Assembly (NCBI GenBank): GCA_016782225.1
Contig: JADDOW010000112.1
Span: 52,058 to 116,057, forward strand
Origin: Nitrososphaeraceae archaeon
GTDB lineage: Archaea > Thermoproteota > Nitrososphaeria > Nitrososphaerales > Nitrososphaeraceae
Length of the DNA stretch: 64,000 bases
Direction of reading: 5' to 3'
Shown: positions 55,996-64,000 of the stretch, in pieces
Position numbering within the stretch: the first letter of the stretch is position 1
How the letters are laid out: each line of letters opens with the position of its first letter
Translations under genes and position numbers: made by a program
Notes under the pieces: model-generated
Databases searched by the model: none
What the model saw: only the letters and a program-made list of their open reading frames with translations
What the model was told of the DNA's origin: nothing

Positions 55996-57201
55996 CTAAA
56001 TCATGTTTAGGGTTTTGCAGTTACTGAGAATCATTTCAGCAAATGTTTCAATAGGTATTGATTTTATGGGTTTCATTATATGGTGGTATTTTTTATTGTC
56101 ATTATCCGTATTTGTGCCATTACTTTTAGATTTTACCTGTAACATAAGCAAATGATCTTTTATCACTTTTGTCAATTCCATGTTGCAAATCTTGCTATTG
56201 TTTATTGCAAGGAGAGAATCCTGTAGCATTCCTGTCAGATGATCGTTTCCCTTTTCTTCATGCAAGTGGGGATTCCTGGTTTCAATTTGAAATATCTCTA
56301 CACCTTTTTTTATTATGCCTGCAAAGTTTGAGGGCAACAAACCTCCAAACTTTTCTAAAATATCTATTAATTCATAAGGTTCAACCGAATAACCGCTAGA
56401 ATAATTTAGATTATCCGCAAGTGCCATGGATAGCGCGTGTTCTCCGGCATTCCCAGTTGAGATGATTTCACTCTTGGTGCCAGTTATGTTGGAAATCAAA
56501 TCATTTAGATATTTGTTACTATATTCGGATATTCTTCCCCATTTTGGGAATACTAGAGTGTTATCCACTATTTTTGGTTTGGATTTCCAAGATATTCTGA
56601 TGTTGCTATATGGGGTAGAAGCCATTCCGAAGCCTGCTGCAAAAATCTTGACATATTCATTTACTGCTCCAGGAAAATAGTTATCGCTATCAATAAAACC
56701 AACGTATTTTTTCAATTGCATTTTAGCCAATAAAATGCCAATTATCATTCCTTCCGCTTTGCCATTACGCACTTGACCTTTGGAATCTAGGATTGAAGTA
56801 TAGTTTACCTTCTTGAATATTTTGCCAAGATCTTTATCTTTCTGGTTAATGACCATAATTTTTTTATCTGCGAATCTGGAATATTGCTTTACCATTTCTA
56901 ACTCCATTGAAAATCTGTCATCAGGTGCTCTTTTACTGTTTGATACAATGATAACAAGACATTCATTTGGAATACCACTTAAAACTCCTTCAAGAAGACC
57001 TAGTTTTTCGTTTTTTACCGGTATGACTATGGCTAATTCGCGTAATATGGATGATAATTCGTCATAGCCAAATGCTTTGATGGATTGATGACCGTTTAGA
57101 CTAGGGGATTTTCCTGAGTCTATCTCATAAATCTTTTGAAGTTCATGGATACTAACTGATCCTATCTTCTCAGTATGTTTCGGTGGGAAATCTAATCTCA
57201 T
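55996..57201 (-). CDS. mpgS: Mannosyl-3-phosphoglycerate synthase (GT55)
   Basis: 401 residues, usual length for MpgS. IVIPVKNEKLGLLEGVLSGIP is the GT-A-like GDP-mannose start, FIDSDNYFPGAVNEY carries the DxD motif, and GMASTPYSNIRISWKSKP, TGTKSEIISTGNAGEHALSM and SVEPYELIDILEKFGG are MpgS segments. It transfers mannose from GDP-mannose to 3-phosphoglycerate, the first step of mannosylglycerate synthesis. A phosphatase is needed next; the HAD gene at 57720 is the only local candidate. The two are divergent. Confidence 0.93.
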   Translation of the reverse strand: MRLDFPPKHTEKIGSVSIHELQKIYEIDSGKSPSLNGHQSIKAFGYDELSSILRELAIVIPVKNEKLGLLEGVLSGIPNECLVIIVSNSKRAPDDRFSMELEMVKQYSRFADKKIMVINQKDKDLGKIFKKVNYTSILDSKGQVRNGKAEGMIIGILLAKMQLKKYVGFIDSDNYFPGAVNEYVKIFAAGFGMASTPYSNIRISWKSKPKIVDNTLVFPKWGRISEYSNKYLNDLISNITGTKSEIISTGNAGEHALSMALADNLNYSSGYSVEPYELIDILEKFGGLLPSNFAGIIKKGVEIFQIETRNPHLHEEKGNDHLTGMLQDSLLAINNSKICNMELTKVIKDHLLMLQVKSKSNGTNTDNDNKKYHHIMKPIKSIPIETFAEMILSNCKTLNMI

Positions 57202-57719
57202 TTATTCACTTATCTGTATATATATTCATATATATAGATCATACATCAATTTAATTGAATTCTTCATGTTTTCAACGGTATTAGATCATGAGCATGATAA
57301 CAAAGATAATGACCACTTTAAGGTTCTAAATCATTAAAAATGGATAAAGATCCTTTCTTCCAAAAGATTAAAATAAAAAGTAAATTTTGATAGTTCATTG
57401 CCCCTAGAAAATACCACTGGATAAAACAATAGCATTGATAATTTTCACATAAACCTTCTGAAATCACCTCTCTGCTTGTATTCAATATTATCACATAGAT
57501 CCTTTATTGCCATAGTTTCAGTTGAAATATTTGATCACTATGTCAAATATTTGATTTTTTTAATTGTATATTCAACTGCAAAGACTGAATGTTGATAAAA
57601 TGTTGATGTCTTTTTTTTTGGAGTATAAATTCAGCATAAACCAATTTGATTAACCTATATGCGTATAGCGATGTGGTATAGAATAATATGCAGTAGTTCT
57701 CTTTCTATAATATATCAAG
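57202..57719. other. Divergent promoter region between mpgS and the HAD gene
   Basis: About 520 bp. It has alternating TATATAT stretches near 57217-57235 next to the mpgS start. No gene seen. Confidence 0.3.
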
Positions 57720-58373
57720 ATGACATCTAAAATTAAATTGGCTGTTTTTGACATGGACGGGACAATCATTGATGGTAGACTTATTGATGCACTATCAACC
57801 AAATTTGGGTTATATGATCAAATAAAACAAATTCAAGCTGATTCCTCTATTTTGGGTTATATAAAAACTCAAAAAATAGCTTCTCTTCTTAAGGGACTAG
57901 ATGAAAAGGAAATAGTATTAGCGCTTGAGTCTATACCAATTATGAATAATTACCAGAATGCAATATCTGTTTTAAAGGAAAATGGATATAAAATAGGTAT
58001 AATAACTGATAGTTATAGCATTGCAGCCAAAACTTTGGCTAATAATTATGGTTTGGATTTTTTTACTGCCAATGATTTGATTGTAAATGATGGATTAGTA
58101 ACAGGAGAGGTTTGCATGCCATTAGGGTGGGACAAAATAAACTGTTTTTGCAAGAACTCTGTATGCAAAAGATACCATTTAGAGACTCATGCAAAAAAAT
58201 ATGGTATAGATATTAAAGATACGGTAGCTATTGGCGATACCCGAGGTGATTTATGCATGGTGACTCATGCAGGTATAGGTATTGCATTTATGCCTAAGGA
58301 TGACTATATCAATAAATGCAAAAATATAATATATCGACCCAATCTATCAGATATATTCTATTTTATACAATAG
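57720..58373 (+). CDS. HAD-family phosphatase, SerB-like, with Cys cluster
   Basis: 217 residues. Motif I is FDMDGT (Asp11, Asp13), motif II IITDSYS, and motif IV IGDTRGDLCM. An insertion near residues 140-150 reads NCFCKNSVCKRYH, with three Cys in seven residues that might bind metal. It is not the Cof-type fold of known mannosyl-3-phosphoglycerate phosphatases, but its place beside mpgS makes that role, or phosphoserine phosphatase, possible. It precedes asnB by 80 bp. Confidence 0.8.
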   Translation: MTSKIKLAVFDMDGTIIDGRLIDALSTKFGLYDQIKQIQADSSILGYIKTQKIASLLKGLDEKEIVLALESIPIMNNYQNAISVLKENGYKIGIITDSYSIAAKTLANNYGLDFFTANDLIVNDGLVTGEVCMPLGWDKINCFCKNSVCKRYHLETHAKKYGIDIKDTVAIGDTRGDLCMVTHAGIGIAFMPKDDYINKCKNIIYRPNLSDIFYFIQ

Positions 58374-58453
58374 ACAGGAAAGATATCAATCTAAAATAAG
58401 GTAGTACTTTTTATATCTTGTTCACCAATAACAGTTGTTTAGGAAATTATAAA

Positions 58454-60151
58454 ATGTGTAGTATTGTAGGAATTTTAAGCAAAAAAGAGGGGAATGTTAC
58501 TCCTTTAATTGGAAAAATGTTATACTGTATGCAAAATCGTGGACCGGATGGAATGGGTTTTGCCACAGAGAACCAAATAGTATACTCGGACACTTTTGAT
58601 AAATTGTTGTTCTCACAGGTGCATGGACATGACGTTTTGGGGCACACAAGGTTAGCAATAGTAGGTGGTCCATGTGGTCCACAACCGTTTATGAGTTGTG
58701 ACAAAAAATTCATACTCGAACATAATGGTGAGATTTATAACTACAAAGAGCTTAGAAAAAAACTATCAGAACATCATAAATTCAATACTCAGACTGATAG
58801 TGAGGTTATTGTGCATCTTCTCGAGGACCAATATCAAAAAACAAATGGCGATCTAATCGAAGCCATCAAAAGCACAGTTTCGCAACTTGATGGAATATAT
58901 ATTATTGCAATAAAAGAACAGTCCACAGGCAATATCATCTTGGTGCGTGATGGTATAGGGGTAAGACAAATTTACTATGGTGAAAACAAAGACTTGATTG
59001 CATTTGCTTCAGAAAAAAAAGCCCTATGGAAAGTAGACATGTTCAATCAGATCAAGAGACTATTACCCGGATATGCTTTGGTTATTTCACATGAGAAAGA
59101 GTTTACAAAATTTGAAACGACCCTATTCCCGATTTCAGTAAATACAAAAAAATCAATTCGTAAGGAATACCCAATTTTATATAAAGACCTTGACACTGCA
59201 GTTAATGCATATAGCAAGGCATTGTTTGAATCAGTAAAAAAACGAGTCAGTGGCTTTAACAAAATTGGAATTATCTTTTCAGGTGGAATTGATAGCGTTG
59301 TCGTAGCGTATTTGGCTAAACAAATGGTTCCAGAAGTTGTTTGCTACACTTCTGGAATTAAGGATTCAAATGATATAGTCAATTCAATAGAAATAGCAGA
59401 AAAATTAGGTCTAAAATTAGAAGTAAAGGAGTGGACTGAAACTGATGTTGAAAACATTATTCCCCAAATAATCAATGTTATTGAAGACGACAACATGGGT
59501 CAAGTAGAGGTTGCTATACCCATTTATGGTGCCGTAAAATTGGCACATGAACAAGGCATACGGGTCATGCTCACTGGTCAAGGGGCTGATGAACTTTTCG
59601 GCGGGTACTCTTGGTACTCTAAGATTGTTCAGAAATACGGGTATGACAAAATCAGAGAATACATGATCCAGGATCTCAAGTTACTCTATAAAGAAACTTT
59701 GGAAAGAGAGGATAAAATCACCATGTCTGAAAGCATAGAACTTCGTGAACCATTTCTGGATACCGATTTGATAGACACTGTGTTGAGGATAGACCCACGT
59801 CTCAATATTCACAATAACGGCAATAAGTATGACAATTTGGGTAAACGAGTGCATCGTAAACTAGCAGAAAAAATAGGAATACCAAAAGAAATTGCATACC
59901 GAATAAAAGAAGCGGCGCAACATGGCTCTGGGCTACATAGTACATTGGATGCCTTGGCAAAGAAAAACGGTTTTACACAATTGAACGTTAAATCCGGTTA
60001 TTTGGATAAGTTAAACAAGAGGGAGTTAATAGGGAGCTCTCAAAGATATGGGCATCTATTCGAAAACGAAAAGATATGGACAATAGAGCCTCACATACAA
60101 TTGTATTTGGAAAACATCGCAATGAACATTTTACCTAAAATCAATAATTGA
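58454..60151 (+). CDS. asnB: Asparagine synthetase (glutamine-hydrolysing), AsnB type
   Basis: 565 residues from the ATG at 58454. The second residue must be the Cys nucleophile of class II amidotransferases (MCSIVGIL), so the earlier in-frame ATG at 58418 is not used. QNRGPDGMG and EHNGEIYNYKEL follow in the glutaminase domain. SGGIDS is the PP-loop of the synthetase domain, and TGQGADELFGGYSWY and IELREPFLDTDLI complete it. It probably makes asparagine; another carboxylate could be amidated, considering the mpgS neighbourhood. Confidence 0.9.
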   Translation: MCSIVGILSKKEGNVTPLIGKMLYCMQNRGPDGMGFATENQIVYSDTFDKLLFSQVHGHDVLGHTRLAIVGGPCGPQPFMSCDKKFILEHNGEIYNYKELRKKLSEHHKFNTQTDSEVIVHLLEDQYQKTNGDLIEAIKSTVSQLDGIYIIAIKEQSTGNIILVRDGIGVRQIYYGENKDLIAFASEKKALWKVDMFNQIKRLLPGYALVISHEKEFTKFETTLFPISVNTKKSIRKEYPILYKDLDTAVNAYSKALFESVKKRVSGFNKIGIIFSGGIDSVVVAYLAKQMVPEVVCYTSGIKDSNDIVNSIEIAEKLGLKLEVKEWTETDVENIIPQIINVIEDDNMGQVEVAIPIYGAVKLAHEQGIRVMLTGQGADELFGGYSWYSKIVQKYGYDKIREYMIQDLKLLYKETLEREDKITMSESIELREPFLDTDLIDTVLRIDPRLNIHNNGNKYDNLGKRVHRKLAEKIGIPKEIAYRIKEAAQHGSGLHSTLDALAKKNGFTQLNVKSGYLDKLNKRELIGSSQRYGHLFENEKIWTIEPHIQLYLENIAMNILPKINN

Positions 60152-60704
60152 ATTCCAGAACCACTTTTATTTTGGCGGAAAAACATTATTATCTGCTGTC
60201 GCTATCCACCCAAAATATTTTTTATATGCAATATCCAGTGTGCGTAAAGATGTAAATCATTATTTTTTTGAAACTTTGCATTAAATTATTTTGGGTATTG
60301 GACTGTTCATTATGTTGTTGGTCTTTTATTTAGCATGAAAAAGATATTTGGACTGTTGCTTTATCTTAACTTTTGAGCATCAATTTATTTTAGAAAACAA
60401 GCTTTGTTTTAAACCAATCTTTAACTATTGTTATTATTGTTATTATTATAGATCTCAATGTCAAACAGATTATATTATAATTCATTGATGAACAACAAGT
60501 AAACAATAAATCACTATTTCAGATTGTTCCATCATAAATTCAAGATAAAGGTCAGTCCAAGGACAAAAATACAAAAATGCCCATCATCACTTTACAGCAA
60601 TTTTCAAAAATTATGTATTTGCATTTGATCTCTTATGATTTTATATTAAAATCATATATTTACAATCTACAATAACAACAATCACTATTTCTTTTAATAT
60701 CATA
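60152..60704. other. Gene-free region between asnB and the glycosyltransferase
   Basis: About 550 bp, AT-rich, with a TTATTATTG-type simple stretch near 60430. No gene seen. It should hold the glycosyltransferase promoter. Confidence 0.3.
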
Positions 60705-61883
60705 ATGTGCTATATAATTACAAGGATGATGAATAGAGAAACAAAACAATTCAAGTTATTGTTCTTTGGTTATCCGTCCAATCTAATTAATTATACTGGT
60801 GGTTATCTGTGGATGAAAAAGGTCGCAGACTGTATAGAAAAGAGTGGCTCCTACTTGGTTTTAAAAACAGAAAAAAATTACTCATCCACTATATTGCCCC
60901 GAAAAATCATAAATGATTTGTACAATGCTGTAAAAGCCCTTGTTAGACAACCAGATGTCGCAATATTGGATTCTTGGGGTGAATCAAATATTGTTCTTTG
61001 GATCCTTCTTAGAGTATTCAAACCAAAAACCAAGATATTGGTTGTGTTTCACCATCACGAACCCCGTATACTAGTATCTAAAAACCTTTTTCAATCCATG
61101 TATAACCTCATGATTCTGAAATTTACCACAAAAATGCTTAAGGATTCCGATACAATCCTAACAGTAAGCCACACATCAAAGCACGAACTCAATACAATCT
61201 ATGGCATAGGCGTGGATAAAATAAACAAAATTAAGGAAAAAACAAACATAAAAACTGAAATATTAACAAAAAGCCTTAGAGATAGAATTGCTGTCGTCGG
61301 AACCGGAATAGACAGTAATATGATATTTAAGGTAAACGGTAATAAAGATGGCAATAACGATAAGAAAGATATCGATTTCCTATGCATTGGGCGAATCGAG
61401 AAATTCTGTGGATTGGAAGAAATTTGGAAAAACATAAAGAAACTAAAACCAAACGCGAATCTAGTAATGATTGGATCCGTGTCTACGGAAACGAGGGGCA
61501 AGCTTTGCAGAATGGGGATAGATCACAGAGGTTTTGTACCTGAAGAAGAGAAAATCAATCTTTATTCAAGGGCTAAAGTCTTTATTTTCCCATCATCAAT
61601 GGAAGGATTTGGTATTGCTGTGGCAGAAGCTCTGTATGCTAGTATTCCGGTAGTGGCATGGAACCTTCCCGTTTTTGAGGAGTTATACAAAAAAAATGAC
61701 AGCGTAAAGATAAAACTGATAGAGTATGGAAAAAACGATTTGTTTGCAAAAGAATGCATTGACACTTTGGAATCGTATAATAAGACAAAAAAAACCAAGG
61801 ATGGCAAAAAAATGAGCTTGCCTATTCCAAACTGGCAAGCAGTGGCTCAGAATGTAATGACAACTATAGAATCTATAAAATAA
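60705..61883 (+). CDS. Glycosyltransferase, GT4 family
   Basis: 392 residues with two Rossmann-like halves (GT-B). The C-terminal half has FLCIGRIEKFCGLEEI, HRGFVPEEEKINLY, and PSSMEGFGIAVAEALYASIPVVAW, the GT4 E-x7-E nucleotide-sugar motif. The acceptor is unknown: surface glycan, lipid or solute. The ATGs at 60726 and 60729 are as likely as 60705 for the start. It is on the same strand as HAD-asnB but about 550 bp away. Confidence 0.88.
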   Translation: MCYIITRMMNRETKQFKLLFFGYPSNLINYTGGYLWMKKVADCIEKSGSYLVLKTEKNYSSTILPRKIINDLYNAVKALVRQPDVAILDSWGESNIVLWILLRVFKPKTKILVVFHHHEPRILVSKNLFQSMYNLMILKFTTKMLKDSDTILTVSHTSKHELNTIYGIGVDKINKIKEKTNIKTEILTKSLRDRIAVVGTGIDSNMIFKVNGNKDGNNDKKDIDFLCIGRIEKFCGLEEIWKNIKKLKPNANLVMIGSVSTETRGKLCRMGIDHRGFVPEEEKINLYSRAKVFIFPSSMEGFGIAVAEALYASIPVVAWNLPVFEELYKKNDSVKIKLIEYGKNDLFAKECIDTLESYNKTKKTKDGKKMSLPIPNWQAVAQNVMTTIESIK

Positions 61884-62703
61884 TACAAGGCAAAAATAAC
61901 ATTCCTAAATTAAAGTCTTTGTCATTATTTTATCTGCATCTGTGATTAATTTATAGTTGTTTTTGAGGTTTTAAATTAGGAAACATGAATATTGCAAATT
62001 TTATTTTACGATATTCCATTAGAAAATATTCTGTTAACCCAATACTTTTAAAACTAAAATCAACTGCCTCAACGAATCCATGTTAAATATGTGTAAAAGG
62101 ATCTATCGAATCTGCTTGACACTGGCTCTCAATGTTTTGAGTTAGTTGCACCATGTGAACTTGGATGTGATTTAGTCCGGGATAAACAAGTGTTTATTTT
62201 CAACTGTAACGTCATCGATTTTAAATGGTTATGGTGGAAGGGAAAAAAGTGCCAGAGGTGTTAATGGTAATTTTCAATGGGTAGAGAAAAAATGCTTTTG
62301 CAGGGCAATACCTAAAATAGTGATTGGTTTTCATGCAATAACTTTAGCTATAAATGATTGTGTAATTTTTTTTTAACAAAATAAAGTAATTTATTACTTT
62401 GTTCACGGTAAGTGTGTTTAGTTCTTCTTATTATCGTTAAAAAGAAATACCTCTGGCCCACACTATTTATCCTCTATCCGATTATCTTGATGATTATGAT
62501 ATCAATGGAAGCCAGATAACATGTTATTTGGTATATTAATATTTTGAGAAATCTAATACTCTTATGATACTGACCTTAATGAAACTTTATGAATGATATC
62601 GCGTTAGTTATTAAATGCGAAATGATAAAATGCCTAAATTAGTAGTTCATTGAATAGTTTTTTTTATAGAAAATTTTTGTTATGGAAAAAAGGATGTATT
62701 TCC
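61884..62703. other. Gene-free region
   Basis: About 820 bp. One plus-strand stretch near 62190-62375 is open for about 55 codons but has no start or recognisable motif. No RNA gene seen. Confidence 0.25.
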
Positions 62704-63360
62704 CTAATCTATTTTGATCTCTTTTCCTTTTGGCTTTATACTTTTCTTTTTGTTAAATGTTACTTCCAAGATTCCGTTATGGTATTTGGATTTGGCAGTT
62801 TCAATATCTGCATCCTGAGGCAATTCTATGGTTTTATGATATCTCCTTTGGGGATCATTTGCAATGACCTCTACTTCACCGTCATAAGCATTTATTTTTA
62901 TGTCTTCTTTTCTTATGCCTGGCATTTCCAGTATTACTTTGACATCTGTATCGGTTGAGTTAACATCCACCAGAGGTTCTCTTTCGGCAGTTATTTGGGT
63001 ATTTGTTCTGCTTCCATCAATATTTGTTTTTCCAGTTCCCCTTGCACCATGTGACTTTACATTTCCAAACTCCCTTACTTTTGGCTTGCCATCAGGCCCA
63101 ATAGTCATTGAATATCCGTATACTATTGGTCCCACTTCCCTTACCTTTCCGCCGTCGGCTGTTTGGTATTCCCTTACCAGCTCTTTTGGAGCGTTTGATT
63201 GAATATCGCTAAATTGGTTAAACATCCTTTCCATATCCTGCTGCATATCCTCAAATTCCTTAAATACATCCCTATCAAAGAAACCTCTTCTCATATTATT
63301 AGTGCTGCCACCAATAAATCTTTTAAACCAATCGTAATTGTCTATATCTCTAATGCTCAT
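62704..63360 (-). CDS. Small heat-shock protein (Hsp20/alpha-crystallin)
   Basis: 218 residues, longer than the usual 140-170. The N-terminal region (1-110) has a helical FKEFEDMQQDMERMFNQF segment and a Gly-rich linker. The alpha-crystallin domain (about 113-205) shows EPLVDVNSTDTDVKVILEMPG-like strands, the closing YHNGILEVTFNKK, and a C-terminal KGKEIKID with an I-x-I-like end. It holds unfolding proteins in the cytoplasm during heat or osmotic stress. Confidence 0.92.
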   Translation of the reverse strand: MSIRDIDNYDWFKRFIGGSTNNMRRGFFDRDVFKEFEDMQQDMERMFNQFSDIQSNAPKELVREYQTADGGKVREVGPIVYGYSMTIGPDGKPKVREFGNVKSHGARGTGKTNIDGSRTNTQITAEREPLVDVNSTDTDVKVILEMPGIRKEDIKINAYDGEVEVIANDPQRRYHKTIELPQDADIETAKSKYHNGILEVTFNKKKSIKPKGKEIKID

Positions 63361-64000
63361 TTGTAATGATCCCTAGTATATGTAATACATATTACAGTAT
63401 AAATACATTTCTAACATCTTGTAATATTATATTAAAATATATTATCTATTGCAAATAAAAACTGTAGCTGATTCATACTCTTTGTATGATGAAAGAATAA
63501 CTCCAAGACTATGGTATCCAAGATGCAACACCATTATTTATAAAAAAACCGATTATACAGGTCAGGTTTGGCTTAATCAATAGACACACTTTGTACTAGA
63601 GGTATAAACCATCAGTTATGGTAGTCTGTGTGTTTAAAATAAGAACTAGTTAGGTGGCTATGCTTTTTGTATTAAATGTGTTTTTGGTTATTGTTATCTT
63701 AAATTACAGTGAAGTGCATGCTTTGGTTCCTTTTATTCATTCAATTGCTTTATAAAATTCTACTTTTGGATGATATTTATCTATACAGGTTGTCAGTAAA
63801 ACTGCCAAATGGTTATACAGAGGCATTTAACTTTTTAATAAAATACCATCTAGTTGCCAACATTATCATTATGGCCATAGCAAAGATACCTAATACTATT
63901 TACAAATGGTTACACAGATGCTAAGGGGCCAAAAAATGAACCTCAGTAGTTTTGTTTGTATCCAAACCATACTCAAAGTAATATAAGAATATTTTCTGAT
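63361..64000. other. Gene-poor end of the window
   Basis: About 640 bp. A 71-codon frame at 63709-63924 (GTG start) is hydrophobic and basic without a family likeness; I do not count it as a gene. The hsp20 promoter lies near 63370-63420. Confidence 0.25.

Noticed and set aside
61884-62703. Possible tRNA, small RNA or transposase remnant in the long gap
   Set aside because: No cloverleaf with a GTTCRA loop, no terminal repeats and no transposase motif found on either strand.
62650-62958. 102-codon plus-strand frame rich in Phe and Tyr
   Set aside because: Shadow of the Hsp20 gene on the other strand.
63709-63924. 71-codon plus-strand frame at the end of the window
   Set aside because: GTG start, no Shine-Dalgarno, no motif; hydrophobic composition expected by chance in AT-rich DNA.

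Overview
The window looks like the chromosome of an ammonia-oxidising archaeon (Thaumarchaeota/Nitrososphaerota). The low G+C and the gene set suggest a Nitrosocosmicus-like soil lineage, but that is inference. Support for archaea: aRF1, the PIN-ATPase-KH protein, tRNA splicing endonuclease, Alba, SecE/Sec61-gamma, P0/P1-type L10 and L12, ApgM, CofE and F420-type oxidoreductases. Methylmalonyl-CoA mutase with MeaB, and a possible malonate-semialdehyde reductase, fit the 3-hydroxypropionate/4-hydroxybutyrate carbon cycle of this phylum. MpgS points to mannosylglycerate as a compatible solute. TTG and GTG starts are common. I found no tRNA, rRNA, CRISPR array or intact insertion sequence.

Layout. 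0-31 kb is dense housekeeping: a truncated Dph6 gene, a two-domain SDR, an F420-type oxidoreductase, an MBL-fold nuclease, ApgM, aRF1, a GalT-like protein, a UDP-GlcNAc epimerase, EndA with two small genes, homoserine dehydrogenase, thioredoxin reductase, tusA-cysM, serB-cofE, meaB-mcmA, the PIN-ATPase-KH protein, an orphan sulfonate/nitrate-type ABC ATPase, MetF, a Nudix hydrolase, the ilvB-ilvN-leuA-leuB operon, and a dehydrogenase plus LsrF-like pair. 31-40 kb holds two mini-genes (YHS and zinc ribbon), a MenA-like prenyltransferase, BirA, a PsbP-like exported protein, Alba, SecE, an Lrp regulator and the ribosomal genes L12 (plus strand) against L10-L1 (minus strand).

40-46 kb is a sulfonate/nitrate-type ABC uptake locus: two tandem substrate-binding proteins sharing a 378-bp identical tract, a permease, and a phosphosulfolactate-synthase-like domain fused to a winged helix. 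This last gene is the best candidate for an undescribed system: a regulator built from a coenzyme M biosynthesis fold beside a sulfonate-type importer.

46-54 kb is gene-poor and decaying: a multiply frameshifted Na+/H+ antiporter, a universal stress protein broken at an A8 run, a remnant with several stops and other scraps, beside an intact M50-CBS protease and an alcohol dehydrogenase. 54-64 kb carries a ZIP transporter, a stress/solute neighbourhood (MpgS, HAD phosphatase, AsnB, GT4 glycosyltransferase) and a small heat-shock protein.
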